DNA of 64,000 nucleotides from Orobanche coerulescens (Eukaryota; Streptophyta; Magnoliopsida; Lamiales; Orobanchaceae): positions 85,169,644 through 85,233,643 of the forward strand of contig CM065809.1 of NCBI GenBank assembly GCA_033398695.1, written 5' to 3'. Made by a program: the position numbers and the translations under genes. Below are positions 33,244 to 46,895 of the stretch, one piece after another. How positions within the stretch are numbered: the stretch's first letter is position 1; every line of letters starts with the position of its first letter. Below the pieces are notes generated by a model, which saw only the letters and a program-made list of their open reading frames with translations, did not search any database and was not told the DNA's origin.

Positions 33244-33550
33244 TCAGGCTATACTTAGCCATTTTCCAATTCTCCTCGTCCGTCTCGACATACCAATTAC
33301 GGACATACGGCATACTGAATACATGTACTGAATCCAATAACATCATCATACGATATACCCAATATCAAAAGTACGACAACCTGATACACAATATCCTCAA
33401 ATGTAAATGTCGACCAAATGCGACAATTATACCGATACTGATATCTCAGTCCTTTATTTATTTTATCCCTACTGTACAGATTCCACGTTGTATAATATAA
33501 CTCGGATAAAATAATATTAAACAACAGTAATAGAAATTCCGGATATTACA

Positions 33551-35979
33551 TTCTACACCCCTTAAAATAAGTTTCGTCCTCGAAACTTGCAACCCGTCAT
33601 AGGAAACAAACAAACATACTGTTCAACCCAAAATATCCCAAAACCATCACGACACTGATCAATCATCATTATTCTGAATAGCCAAAACCGCATACTTACA
33701 AATACGCAGGTCTACGATCTCCGGAGATACTAGCCAGCAATCTCACTGTACAGTCTCAATACGCTTACGATCACAATTCCCTGAGTCTCAATAAAATATA
33801 TCATCTTCGGATGAAACAATCTGCCCGAATCAAATCCTGTCTGCCTGATTACATAATCAAGTCTCAGTTCCGATAAGACGAATAATACACAATACATCTG
33901 CAAAACAATTGCCCAAAAACAACGACACGACTTCCGAAACATCAACACAAAATCCGAACGCTCAAATGATCACCAGCAATGATCAACAATCAATCGAATT
34001 TATCATCGACGTGATAAATTCCAATCTGACCAACCAGAGGTCAAAACACAATCGGGAATATCATCATCGTGATAAACTCCAATATTACCAATGAACGATC
34101 AACGAAAATCGAGAATACCTTCACACGGTAAACTCCAACACGATCAACACAGACCACGTAAATGGATATACGAAAGAATAACATTCTCAAAACGACAAAT
34201 CAATCACGCACCGTAGATCTCAATAAACATACCCAACTGGCGAACATTTTCCTCGGCATACGAACAACGAATCGCAAATCGACGAACATACCAATTCATA
34301 CGCGGAGTGGAAACGACCCCTCAATATCCAAAACAACCAGTATGGGGTCACCATCCCCAAATCTACGCTTACAAGGAAATCATTCCAGAATCACTAAGGT
34401 AAAATCACGCTACTATCATACCAATGGAATCACATAGCACCTATGTTCCGGTTTCACAAACTCCCAAGTTTCCAAAATAATATTATGCGCATGAATCTAC
34501 AACACGCAACATATTTCTCTTATCCGATAAATCAACCGATCATCCGTGGATAACCAAACTACCATACTAACGTTCGAATCTCTTTCATAGTACCATACTG
34601 ATGTACTATCCAGTTCGTGAGTCTCACTCAGAACTCCACCACGATATGCATTATGCACTAAATGCGCATGTATATCCATCACATTTTCAAAACCAGTTTG
34701 AAATCATATATTCTTGTCACGAAGACAATTTTCGAAAGTTCTTTCAAGAGTTTGAAAACTCAAAACATAAATTTTGGTAAGACCACAAAATCAATTTTAA
34801 AAATTAAATCGGCTCGCTGGTGCCAAGTTCTCGATAAAAATTCTTTTCGAATATACACGATTAAATAAAATGAATTTTATGCAAATGCTTGTCCATATCC
34901 ATACCCCTGTATACCACTTCGGCTCGTCACCAATATCCACTGATATTCCATCGGAAAACCACACGATAGAGTTCCAAATCTCAAATATAAACTCCGACTA
35001 AAAACTCCTTTCCACATATGACTCGCAACGTCAGTCATTAACCCCTACTGGATCACCTTAAATATGATATGACAAAATATTGAAACGAATCAATACAATA
35101 AAGACTTCCCGAGAAGTTCCATTTGAACAAGTAAACCAAAGCCTCGAAAGGCGGATAAAGTATTTTACAACTCTCGGGAGTTTTTGAAAACAGGAAAGTC
35201 TTTTGAAACATTAGGGTCTCAGCCCGTATCTTGTTCCGCATTACAAGAAGTTTAAAAAGTAGGAAACTCTTTTCAGACCCCAAGTCCTGAGTTATAAAAC
35301 CATTTCAAAATCGATTGGGTCTCGGCCCAAAAATCATTTTCCGTAAAACATCCGTAAAACATTCATTTTGAAAGGTATCATTTCCAAATGATCAAAAGCA
35401 GTTCATGAACTAACATGTCACATGTTCTTCTCAACCATGCACAATATTTTCTCCCAGATGCACAATTCCGTTCCAAAATCTAACCAACATACTGATTTAC
35501 AAAAATCGTGGTTTCTCAAGATCATCAATCCTGTCCCACTCTGACATCTCATACTGTAACGCATGATATCTGCTGAATCTCAAGACTCATCAACTATAGA
35601 ACAGCAATAAATCTCAATGAAATTCAAAAATCCAAATACTTACAGATCGTGAAGCCGACGATTCCCCGTGATACTGGAACATGTCTAGACTCAAGAAAAT
35701 ACTCGACACAGGTATTTTCAAAACACACGTTTTGCAAACTCAGTTCGACTCAAGAACACAATACATCTCATTCCAGAGAATCTCGTTAACACCATTTGGA
35801 AAAGTTATAACAAGCCCAGTACGATACTGGCAAATCCGATAACGCGAAAGCCTGAGTGAACAACAAAGACTCACGGCTCTAGTATTTGTCAATCGACAAC
35901 TCGAATGACGCAACAAAAACACGACTCAACTCGACCCAAATGCCTAGGTTTTCTCAACCTAAGCTCTGATACCATATTC
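33551..35979 (-). other. LARD internal region, no genes
   Basis: This 2.4-kb region lies between the LTRs. It holds the PBS next to 35980 and the purine tract next to 33550. The frames seen are short and have no recognised motif on either strand. The stretch just inside the purine tract reads TTTCGAGGACGAAACTT on the minus strand, the wording normally found at the end of chromovirus pol (FRGRN-like), so a remnant of the 3' end of a gypsy pol may survive there. Confidence 0.75.
35963..35974 (-). other. LARD primer binding site
   Basis: Minus strand TGGTATCAGAGC, a perfect match to the initiator Met-tRNA 3' end, five bases from the LTR. Unlike the other four elements here, base 8 is A, not G. 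Confidence 0.9.
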
Positions 35980-38900
35980 TGTAACACCCCCAGATTTAAC
36001 CGGAAATATTACAGCGCCGTGGGCCCCGAGATGGAACCCACAAGGCTAAAAGAAATTTTCGCAAACATTTACAAATGCCCAAGAGGCCAACGACGGTACT
36101 ATCTTTAAAAATTCACAAAGACTTATAAAATCCATTTATCAAAAACCGTCGTAAAAACTCATTTGAAATCGCGAGGCCAAACAGCCGACACTCAAAAGTT
36201 TAGAAAACGACTTCCAAAGCAACCTCAGTTACCAGATACCAAAAGGTCAATTCAAAATACTCACGCGGCGGGAAAAGACCAACCATAAAGATACTCTAGC
36301 AGCGGAATACAAGAACCAATCAAGAAACTCAAAGCACACGACATGTCCTAGCCAGTATCCTCCGGGAAGCTCATCTCTTCACGACCGCTACAAGCTCGAT
36401 ACTCCGAGAACCTAAAAAGAAATCCCACGACGGGGTCAGCCATAATATCCAACAATGATATCAATCACATCACATCAATAATACATACTAACGAGAATAC
36501 AGAATAAGAATACGACCAATGAAATCTTACCGCCATAACTTTACTTACTCAAGTAATTCTCATCAGAATAACCATTTTCACATTTTACATCTTGTACTCG
36601 ATTAACCAATAAACTCAAACATAAAATATGTATTGTACCTCGAACAATACTCAAGATCCTCAAACTATCGTAACCAACTCACGATACGGAAATCTACCAT
36701 TTCTGACCAATACGATCCATCGAATAATATCATCAAATCCCAAGACGATAACCGATCGTCCATCAAAGACAAAGACCAAAGAAAATACGGAACATACCTA
36801 GAGATATGATGTGCCACGATAATCATATCAGTCTAATCCGAGATCAGATCAATGTAATACGGACAAGGTCCTAACACAAGACCTACAATGCATACTCATA
36901 TGACAACGTCAATATGCTCAAAAACAATAACAACTATGTATACTCAATGGAAATCCCATGATCCAGCGCCTCAAAGATAGATCCCAAGATGATCCTACAA
37001 GATCAACACGAGGTGGATAACCAACAATATACATATGCACAACAATAACACAATACTGGGTAATCCAACGATCCAGCGCCCTCAGCATAGATCCCAAGAT
37101 GATCCCGTCGGACCAACACGAGGTGGAAAAACCCGTCGAATGATCCAGCGCCCTCAGCATAGATCCCAAGATGATCCCGTCGGACCAACACGAGGTGGAC
37201 ATCCGATCCAGCGCCCTCAGCATAGATCGCGCGATCCCATCGGATCAACACAACATAAACAACACAATACGCATACACATATGCAAAACGATATGTTCAT
37301 CATCATGAACAACGCAACATGAACGACAATATGACAAAATAATTAAGACGACCTCATGTTCGACAACATGAATGATAATACGCATGATCAAATCACTAAC
37401 TCTAATTGAATCGATATAAGATACTTGCCCCGAGTCCTTCGGGAGAAATCTCGATGTCCAATCATCACCGATGATTATCCTCAATGCTCGGCGATCCAAA
37501 CGAACAATAAACTATAGATACTCATATCCTCGTCTTTACCATAATGTAACCTTGATACTCGAACATACCAATAACTGAGATAAGCATATACATTATGATT
37601 TATCTCCCAGAATCGAAAGAACGATATGCGATCCGAATACCCAGAGTTCACAATAATAATCATCGCTATATGCATTATAAACGAAATGAAACGAAACCAT
37701 TCATTAAATATTATAATCGAGCAAGTAATAACTTGCCTCGATACCGATACCACGAAGTCTTGCCGAACACATTGCCTTTGTCTACGAGCTCCTCGGCCGA
37801 TCAAAAGCAATACAATGGACATACTCGAACACGACCGCAATATCCGGTTATAATCACCGATCAACAATCTCAACCTATCGAAGAAATCAAATAACACATA
37901 TCCGATAACAATCAACAACGACAATACTAACCAATCGAACTCAACGGTTCAACACAACCTCTAATAAACACAATGAACCAACCAAGTCAAACCATCACGA
38001 ATTCATAATCAAAACACAAAAATATCGCATGTCGCCTACTTAGCGCACGTTAAACGCATAACGTGGCGTGCGCTAAGTTGTCCGTTAGCGTGCGCTAGCG
38101 GTAAGCTTAGCGTGCGCTAATGCCGCATGTCTGATGGCATGCATTCCAAGCATCGACTATCATCTTGCAACTACGAATCCGAATGAAGGGAGACATAAAT
38201 CTCCATATCTCTTGAAGATAAACGACACCATAACTATCACAAGGATCATATCAATGTCCATATATCAATAATAACATCAACAATCAAACCGACTCGATAA
38301 CAAGGATCATATCATATTCAATCCGGAATTCAACCTCGTATCATGATTTAACTCCTCTAAATCGATCAATATAGTTAACAAGATTCAGAAATCCATCTTA
38401 GATCGGGTTAAACGAATCACCATCCTTATAGTGTGAAGAATCTTAACTAACATCCGAAACTCTTATCAAAATTCCATTGAATCTCATATAACATCATCAT
38501 ATGATTATCCAACATGCTCCTTACATGAAATCATCCAAGAAAAACGAACCATCATCAAGAGGATACGAAAATTACCTGGATTGGATGAACCAAGAATAAG
38601 AACACTAGACTCCATTCCAAGAATCATGAATAACTTGAAGAACGAGGCTTGAATCCATGCTCTCCATCTTAATCTTGTTAAAGATCATCATCTCTCAGTG
38701 TTTGGGACCTCACACCTCTCTCTAAAAACTCTCTCTCTCGGTTACAAGGAAGGAATGGACGAAATGCTTCATAACACCCTTCTGTCCCTTTTTATAATAT
38801 ACATCACTAGCGTGCGCTAAACCATTATGTTTAGCGTGCGCTAGCCTTAGCGTGCGCTAACTGACTTTGTTAGCGTGCGCTATCGAAGCCCAGAGGCTAC

Positions 38901-39609
38901 TGTCTTGCTTCGTAAACTACCTTACGTACGTAATGCCCATGCATTAACGTACGTAAATCATCATGTCTAGCGTACGCTAGTCCTTACTCTTAGCGTGCGC
39001 TATCCGAGGTTGACTTACTACAGCGTTCACCTACCACTCGCCCCCACATTCCGACAGCATCTGACAAGGATAAGATCCCTTGTTGACTGATATATAGTTA
39101 GCGTGCGCTAAGCCTAATCTTTAGCGTGCGCTAATACTTCCGGACAACAACCGTTGACTCACTAGAACGTGCGCCGATAGCGGCCGGGTCCACACGCAGA
39201 TTCCTTCCGATCTGCGCATTTAGCGTGCGCTACATTCTGACTCTAGCGTGCGCTAACCATGAACGATAGCGTGCGCTATACTTGAACATTAGCGCGCGCT
39301 AATCAGGCTATACTTAGCCATTTTCCAATTCTCCTCGTCCGTCTCGACATACCAATTACGGACATACGGCATACTGAATACATGTACTGAATCCAATAAC
39401 ATCATCATACGATATACCCAATATCAAAAGTACGACAACCTGATACACAATATCCTCAAATGTAAATGTCGACCAAATACGACAATTATACCGATACTGA
39501 TATCTCAGTCCTTTATTTATTTTATCCCTACTGTACAGATTCCACGCTGTACAATATAACTCGGATAAAATAATATTAAACAACAGTAATAGAAATTCCG
39601 GATATTACA
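35980..39609 (-). repeat. LARD 5' LTR (minus orientation)
   Basis: Nearly identical to 29924-33550, with scattered substitutions and a few short indels. Motif array about 38805-39302; minus-strand TATA box about 38791-38800; downstream motif group 38041-38120; tandem repeat 36959-37245. Confidence 0.95.
38791..39302 (-). promoter_or_regulatory. LARD U3 motif array and TATA box (5' LTR)
   Basis: Same layout as in the other LTR. One copy that is mutated there (TAGCGTGCTCTA near 33185) is a perfect TAGCGTGCGCTA here (about 39244), giving a direct view of post-insertion decay. Confidence 0.85.
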
Positions 39610-39614
39610 AGCTA

Positions 39615-40673
39615 CGTCGACATATGGTGTAGTAGGCGGAACTGCCTCATTAACCACTGTAGTCACTTGAAGTGCTGTACGAACGGCTTCCAACTTGGAA
39701 GACTTCTTAGTCTTCATCATCATCATCTTCTTCTTCTTCTCGACAATTGTAGGAGAGTTGCTGTCGGGAATGAGTCTCTTTTTGCTGACCAACTTCTTCT
39801 TGGTGCAACAGATTTGGATTAACATCTCGAGGATAAATCGACGTCGGTAGGGATAAGAGGCTAGGCCTATCGGCAAGAAGAGTCACCTTGTTGAATACAG
39901 TAGTATTGGAACCACCTAGGAACTTTCCAGCAAGTATCTTCTTGGAATTTGGTCACTGATGTATACCATAATAAGTCATAATGTAGTTCATGATCAGGCC
40001 AAAAGACTTCCTTGCAGAATATGGTTTAGAAGCCTCCTCCTGAAGGCGTTTCAAGATCACTCGACACCGATTGACTTTCTCTCCCGACATGATGGCGACC
40101 ATCATCCAGAATCTCAGGCTAGTACACATCTCGAAATCTCCTGTCCGATTCTCCAAAATTATGCAACAAAAATCATGAAGACAAAGATAAGGGAGGATGA
40201 AGTTCTTCTTGTGCTAGGATAGATGCACTTTCGATGTTAGAGAGTTGCCAGTGACTAAGTTCCAGCAGGCCTTCAACAAGTATTCAGACTCAACGGTTTT
40301 GAATTCCTCAACTATCAGTCCATTAGAGGGCAATTTGTACAGATTTTCAAGGAGTTCCCAGTTAATGGAGATCTCCTTCTCCTGAATAGTTCTAATAATG
40401 GCAATAAGGGCAGGGCCCTTATTCTCAGATGCATACATAAATTCGGCATCGAGGAAAGATTCTTCCACGATTTGTTCATCGTAGCTCTCCGGGTGAAGAC
40501 TACCCAACTTGTACAGACCGGTTTGTTTGACGCGAGATATGACCAAGTTCATCCCAGGCAGGTCTTTGTATTTAGAGATTATGTGTTATTGAAGAACAAA
40601 GCGAGCAAAGATACGTCCGCCGATTATCATGTCCTTCTTTTTCCGAGAGAGATGAAGTTTGAGAAGAAGACAT
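39615..40673 (-). pseudogene. Copia_A ORF3, N-terminal part
   Basis: A minus-strand ATG at 40673 follows CTCTCTACAAAA, but the frame shifts soon after. The block 40552-40214 (ending in LLKACWNLVTGNSLTSK) contains EQIVEESFLDAEFM and a WELLENLYKLPSNGL segment that align by eye with the FPELVREFYANL and VLYQIFGLPCDGF parts of Copia_B ORF3. 40156-39953 has a counterpart of its MPYGSILSAIF region. The Lys-rich and Thr-Thr-Pro segment (39876-39615) runs into the LARD site and continues at 29918. So the two copia elements carry homologous accessory proteins. Confidence 0.7.
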
Positions 40674-41396
40674 TTTTGTAGAGAGAGTGTAGATTGAGAG
40701 TCTAAAAGATATGTAAGATGTATGTTGTAGGCTCGTTTAATATGCAGAAAGACTAAAGAGTATGTGGATCCGCATAGGCCATTTTATTATGTGTAGGAAA
40801 GCTAGGTTACAGTGAGCAGTCAGATTTAAGGGATGGGAACCGTCTTTGTATGAACGTACATGATGAATTAAGATGTGTCTTGTACATCTAAAATGTCAAT
40901 TTTTGAAATTAATGCCCGGTCCTACCTCTGAAATGATTCAGCTTCCACTATTACACGCGGTTTGAATTTTGAAATCGCGGGTTTTGGGCATTAAATTCCA
41001 GACGTCATATGACTATTGAAAGATAAATCGTTTTAAATTCATACAATGCACGTGGACTAGAAATAGTTTTGAAAGGTTTAAGTGTATGAATTTAGATACG
41101 CTTAAAATAAATAATTGAAATCCTATAGTGTTTGTGCTGTATCCGCGAAAGTACATAGTTCCTCCTTAAAAGATACATATAGGATTTAATTCTTACATCA
41201 AATTGGTGATTAATGCTGTAATTTTGGGTTCTACTGTGTTCCCCCTTAATTAATGCACACTTCATATGTAGGAAGGTAATTATACCTTCTTCTTCCTACA
41301 ATAAGGACATAACTCGCAGTTCTGAGTGTGTGATTAGTTAATGTGGACACTGTATTTGTGGATGTTACAACATTCCCCCTTAATTGATGAGTAAAA
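40674..41396 (-). other. Copia_A spacer between pol and ORF3
   Basis: About 0.7 kb without a gene on either strand. Unlike the equivalent Copia_B spacer it has no TWRCG motif cluster. Confidence 0.6.
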
Positions 41397-42991
41397 TTAA
41401 AAAAAAAACTTATAGAGAGTCGAGTTGTAGCATTCCCAATTCTTGGCGGAGCATATAGAACCTGGTGGTGCTATGAGGGTTTGTAAGATGTCGGATAACT
41501 GAATGTCTGTATGAATTTTCTCGATCCGAACAACTATATTATCTACATGGTTCTCAATGAAATAATGCTTCATATCAATGTGCTTGGTCCTCGAGTGCAA
41601 TACATGATTATGCTATTGTGATTGCACTCGTGCTGTTGCACATGATTGGAGTTTCTCTAACATGAATGCCATAGTCCTGTAACTGATGTTGCATCCAAAG
41701 GATCTGCATACAGAAACTTACAACAGCATAATATTCTGAATTAGCTGTAGAAAGCGAGTTGGACAATTATTTCTTACGGAACCCTGACACAAGTCTTGGT
41801 CCAAAGAAGTGACAAACCCTGCTCGTACGCTTCCTATCCAACTTACAGCCTATGAGATCCGAGTCACTATAGCCCACGAAATCGAATCCTCCTTTCTTAG
41901 GATACCACAATCCTGCATCGGTTGTTTCTTTTACGTACTTAAGAATTCACTTGGCTATGGTGAAGTGCGACCCTTAGGTGCTACCTAATGCCTAGCACAC
42001 ACTCCTACAATAAATTGGATATCAGGCATGCTGGATGTTAGGTATAGGAGTGAGCCTATAAGCTTCCTGTAGAGTGATTGATCAACTATCTTTCCAGCTT
42101 TATCAGCACTTATCTATGTGCAAGTGCTCATGGGGGTAGATGAGGACTTGGAAGTATTCATCCCGAACTTGTTGAGCAACTCCTTGCTGTATTTCTCCTG
42201 GTTGATGAATATACCTGTAAGAAGTTGTTTAACCTTCAATCCTAGGAAATAGCTAAGTTATCCCATCATACTCATCTTAAATTTATTTTTCATGAGATGA
42301 GAGAACATTTGACATAGATCAAGGTTGGTTGAACCAAAAATAATATCATATTCCTATATTACTATGAGAAGATCATCATGTTAGATTTTGAAGAGAGTTT
42401 TGTCAACTGCACCTTTCTCAAATCCATTATTGATGAGATACAGTGACAGGGTTTCATACCATGCCCTATGTGCTTGCTTGAGCCCGTACGATGCTAACCT
42501 TAGCCTGTACACAAGGTCTACACCTTCGGTCTTGGCAAATGTTGGAGGTTGTTCAACATAAACTTCTTCGGCTAGGTCTCCATTCAGGAATGCGCTCTTA
42601 ACATATATTTGATATACAATAAAATTCTTATGTGCTGAAAGAAATATCCTAATGGCTTCTAGTATTGCTGTAGGGGCAAAAGTTTCATCATAATCTATTT
42701 CTTCTTCCTGTTTGTAACCATGGGAGACGAATCTGGATTTGTTCCTTATGACTAGTTTATTTTTGTTTTTTTATTCCGGAATACCCATTTGGTTCTTGTG
42801 ACTGCTTGATGTGTTGGTACAAGGACTAGGTACCAAACATTAGTTCTTTCAAAACCATTAAGCTTTTCTTCCATAGAAGTGATCCAGTGAGAATTGTTAA
42901 GAGCCTCATTGGTCGTAGCAGGTTCAGACTGGGCTAGGAATACAGCTAAAGTGCGCATAGAAAACCTTATAAGTTCAGATTGGGATTCCAT
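41397..42991 (-). pseudogene. Copia_A reverse transcriptase and RNase H remnant
   Basis: Minus strand. RT begins near 42991 with NNSHWITSMEEKLNGFERTN and [11 protein letters not shown]. Around 42355-42390 the catalytic YVDD region has decayed to a stop followed by EYDIIFGSTN. RNase H shows a STANSEYYAV-like segment near 41740 and ends with SRTKHIDMKHYFIENHV near 41590. Numerous stops and frameshifts, no function. Confidence 0.85.
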
Positions 42992-42999
42992 ACAGGGAA

Positions 43000-44250
43000 T
43001 TGAGACTTTTCGGAACTAGATTCTGTCTCTTCCTTTGCACAGAGTACAGTTCCCTGTGTACTCTGTATTTTTCTTCAGATGGACACACCAGCATCAATAT
43101 ATCCAATTATTAGCTCCTGAGGGTGATCTCTTAACCACCTCCTATCAGGTTCTAGTTCAGCACCCATTGCGGTGTCCTGATGAGCTGTAGCTTCGGCTTC
43201 AGCTTCTATAGCATCATCTTTGAATACTTCTTCTGTTCTTACAACGGACAGATTAATTTAAAGATTCACAACTGGTTCATTTGGAGTCTGTGGGATTTAC
43301 TCAATAGATAGTGTTTGGACACCTTGGGTTAGGTATTCTATTCATGTAGGGTCACAATGGGGTTCATCAAAGACTACATAGACTGATTCCTCTATTGCCA
43401 TCTTTTTTTGTTGAATATCCTAAATGCCTTGCTGATAGAGGAGTATCCAACAAAAATACCTTCGTCTGACCTTTCATCGAAGGTCTTCAGTTGATCCTTC
43501 CCATTGTTGAGAACATAACACCTGCATACATATATGTGAACGTACACAACCATTGGAGTTTTATTGTTCCATACCTCGTACGCTGTTTTGTTGCAGTGCT
43601 TGTTTATGATACAATGGTTTTATGTATATCATGCTGTATTTGTTGTTTCTCCCCAGAAAAGCTGTGGCAACTTGCTTTCAGCTAACATGGTTCTTGTTGC
43701 TTCCTTCTATGTCTTGTTCTTTCACTCGGCAACACTATTTTGTTTAGGAGTACGGGTTGTTGAGTATTCATGATGTAAGCCATTGTCTGCAAAATATTAC
43801 TCTAACCCTTTCTAATTTTAAAGATTTTTCAGGTGTTCCGATAGCCTTGTGGTTGTCTCTTTCTTCTTATTTAGGAAGATGATCCAAGCGTAACTGTAAA
43901 AATCTTCAACAATGACAAGCCAATACTTCTTACTTCACAGGTCGATCGGGTCTATAGGACCGTAGAGATCCATATGAGGCAAATCCATGACCCTGTGGGT
44001 GGAAAGGTTTGATTTGCTCTTTAAATAGGTCTAATGTTTTTACAAAATAAAACATCGGGCAAGCCTCTGACCATTCCCTGTCGAGCTAGCTTGTTGATGG
44101 TCTTGAAATTGATATGAGACATCCTCTTGTGCCATAGCCAGCTTTGATCGCAGTGCCTTTGGCAACATAACAAGTAATTATGGTAGTTGTGTTTTCCAAT
44201 CAACAATATACATGTTACCTGACTGACTTCATGTAAGGAAAATTTACTTG
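43000..44250 (-). pseudogene. Copia_A integrase and GAG-pre-integrase remnant
   Basis: Minus strand. LWHKRMSHINF with LARQGMVRGLPD (44021-44206) marks the GAG-pre-integrase region; MDLYGP follows near 43950. Integrase core sequence is recognisable only in fragments down to about 43000. 27 bp present in copy 1 (208-234) are missing near 44033. The plus-strand frames at 43491-43773 are antisense and have no homology. Confidence 0.75.
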
Positions 44251-44399
44251 GTCTTGGTGCCCTTCACCCTACATTGATCTATATAGAATTTGACGAAGAA
44301 CTATTTGTCACAGAACTAGTTAATGCTAAGTATATTGTACTATAGTCCTTCTACATAGGTTACATCGGTGACTTTGAATTTTCCTACAATCAGAGCCCC

Positions 44400-46100
44400 T
44401 TTCACTTTTGTTCTTCCTTTGGATTCATCACCGAATCGCACCTTTGGACCAGGACCTTCTACATAATCTAATAGCTTGGTGATATCTCCCATCATGTGGC
44501 GAGAACATCCGCTATCGAAATACGAGATGTCTTTCTCCTAGATATCATGTAATCTAAAGATTAAGTATATTTAGGTCCGTATTGACATATGTATCCTTAG
44601 TCATTAGTGCCATTAGGTACCCATATTTGCCTGACAACAATGAGTTAGGTGTAGGTTGCATTTGTTCATATTTTGCGAGATTTACATGGGACATGCACGT
44701 AATCACTGTAAGAATGGTTATTATGCATGTAAAATTTAGAATTTTGGCTCTAGTTCGGCTGTTGTCTAGGAGGAGGAACCATATTTTCTGCCTGGTTCCC
44801 TGCCTTTTGGGTTTCCAGTTAGATTCCCAGACATGATGTTGGTAGAACTATGGGGCAACTTTCTTATGGGACGTATACTTGGTTTCCTTTACCCAATATC
44901 TAGGAATACTGTAATGTTGGTAGTACTAAGGTTTATGTCATTGATACTTAGGTACATCCTTCCTTCTAGCTGGCTGCTGAGGTTGAGCTTACCTCATGCT
45001 CACTGTCTTCATCATCATCCTCTTCTTTTGCCATAAAGTATTTTAGGAGAGGATATCTATTTGCTTAGTATCTCGGTTTTCTACAATTATAGCCTAAGTT
45101 AGAATCTGCAGACGATGGTTATTCCTAAATCACATTGTTAAACGATTTAGGCCTGTAGCGGGGCTCTCCGGATTTCGTAATGAATTTCCAAAATGTGTGC
45201 ATGAGCAAGGCCATTTCGTCTTATGGTAGGATGTCATCATCACTGTTACCTTCCTTGGATACAGATTTAGATGTGTTGAGGGCAAAGCTGTGTCTCTTGT
45301 TAGATATAGCAGCGAGTGCTGTAGTCTTAGCAGGTGGCTCTTCGGCCTTCTCTCTCCTGTCAATATTGTACTCAAAATCTTTGAGGTCATAGAAGAGATC
45401 AAAAGTAGATGTATCATTTAAATTGCAAGAGACATGCGTAGCTGTGGTTTTAATGTTCCATGGGTAGGGAGTGATCTAAAGATTTTAAGATTTTTCTCCT
45501 TTTACGTATACACTTTACCTAATGCTTCAAGTTCACCGAAAATGCCGGTAAATCTGAGGTCAAGTTCCTCAAGTTTTTCACAAGAGTTCATTTCAAAGGA
45601 TTCAAATTACTGAGTTAATTTTGAAATCTTGTTTTCTTTTGAGAGATCAGTTCCCTCACATATCAACTTGAGTTTCTCCCAGATTTCCTTGGCTGTCTTG
45701 CAGCTTCTAACCTTGGTAATGCGCCTTCTTCAAAAGTGATAAACGACTCATTTTTGGCAACATTGTCAAGATTCGCACGCTTGCGATCATCAGCTATCCA
45801 CTGTTCCTGTTCCTTCTCAAGCATTTCTGCATGATGTTGTCCTTCTATTCTTGTGGCTGGATTGACTTCAAGATCTTGATAGGTGCTTCTTGGATGACAA
45901 AGATCATCTCTTCATGCATTGCGACAAGATGGGCATCCATCTTGGTTCTCATCTTGGCTCTCTAGTCAGCAAATTCATTAATGGAAAATATGAGAACTTT
46001 TTTGATCATAGATGTGTCCATGACAAAAATAGAATGAAGGATAAAGACATAAAAATGAAGTAAAGCTAGTGATTTTGTGGATCTGATTCAGGTTAAAATT
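44400..46100 (-). pseudogene. Copia_A protease and gag remnant (copy 2)
   Basis: Minus strand. A protease with YFDSGCSRHMMGD lies at about 44494-44530. Upstream is decayed gag with the same Lys/Glu-rich segments as copy 1. Frames are disrupted throughout. Confidence 0.7.
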
Positions 46101-46108
46101 TATCAATC

Positions 46109-46120
46109 GCTCCGATACCA
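46109..46120 (-). other. Copia_A primer binding site (copy 2)
   Basis: Minus strand TGGTATCGGAGC, four bases from the LTR edge at 46125. Confidence 0.85.
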
Positions 46121-46124
46121 CTAT

Positions 46125-46895
46125 TGGTCACAGTTTACAATATAAACAACTTAGAAGGGGGGGTTGAATAAGCTGTATTCTTTTTCGAAGTTTGTTTGCG
46201 TAGCGGAATTCTGAAACAAAGTTGCTGTAAATACATCAACTGGATAGTCTCCTATTAGCTTGGTTCTTATAGGGTTTTCAGGCTAAGTATACTAAAATCA
46301 CATAGGCAGTAAGTAAACAGTAAAGACAGTAAGTAAAGAGACACGGTTTAATGTGGTTCGAGGTAAACCCATCTACATTCACAACTTAACTAAACTCATC
46401 GCTATATCGTTCAAACAGAATGATACAACTGACATCAGCTTTGGTCGTTCACACAGATTGGCTTGGGCTTCTTCGGCATGATTCTTCTCACATAAATTAA
46501 AGCTTTGTCCCCACACAGGTCAGAATATTCTTGCTTTGTCCACACAGGGCTAAATATCTCAATAGAAAGTATTGGATATCACCACTCGAACAGCAATTGT
46601 AGGCTAGGTATGCTTTTGCTGTAGATGTGTTGTTCGTTGTTGAGGACTTGTATATTTCTTCACTTAAGATATCGTTGTATGCTTGAAGAAATTTATTGCT
46701 CTTTTAGCTTGATGTTCAGCTTTCAGTGCTCAGTATAATGATCGTTGTTCTGTGTGAGAAATGTTCCCTTGCTTGGGCTATTTGTAACTATGGAAATATA
46801 TCCGTTATAAATGTATCCATTGACCGGTTGGTGAGATTGAGACAACTCTAATTGGTGGCTTTAAAATGTTTAAATTAAAGTTGATTCACATTTAA
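46125..46895 (-). repeat. Copia_A 5' LTR, 3' portion (copy 2)
   Basis: Counterpart of 2320-3089, joined at 46896 to the CACTA_A terminus in the same way. No TWRCG motif array is present. Confidence 0.7.

Larger units (their letters stand above)
29924..33550 (-). repeat. LARD 3' LTR (minus orientation)
   Basis: Ends TGTAACACCC / GGATATTACA on the plus strand. It holds a 4-unit tandem repeat (30903-31190), a small motif group (31985-32060), a TATA box on the minus strand (32731-32740) and the U3 motif array (32747-33243). Many short frames on both strands repeat in the other LTR and show no domain. Confidence 0.95.
29924..39609 (-). mobile_element. LARD: long-LTR, gene-less LTR retrotransposon
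   Basis: The two LTRs are about 3.63 kb each (29924-33550 and 35980-39609) and nearly identical, enclosing only 2.43 kb. The minus-strand PBS TGGTATCAGAGC at 35963-35974 and the purine tract at 33551-33570 set the orientation. Target duplication ATCTA / AGCTA (29919-29923, 39610-39614; one mismatch). The Copia_A ORF3 reading frame is continuous across the site once the insert and one duplication are removed. There is no gag or pol homology inside, so it must rely on proteins of another element; the TGTAATATCC...TTACA ends resemble chromovirus-type gypsy LTRs. Confidence 0.92.
27213..46895 (-). mobile_element. Copia_A copy 2, nearly complete, interrupted by LARD
   Basis: Minus-strand order: 5' LTR remainder (46895-46125), PBS, gag, protease, integrase, RT, RNase H, a spacer, ORF3 (starts about 40673, interrupted by LARD at 39609-29924, continues to about 27900), polypurine tract 27311-27296, and the first 83 bp of the 3' LTR. 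The copia order plus a third ORF indicates the same broad lineage as Copia_B, but the LTRs are unrelated and lack the TWRCG motif. All ORFs are decayed, so this is much older than Copia_B. Confidence 0.82.
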
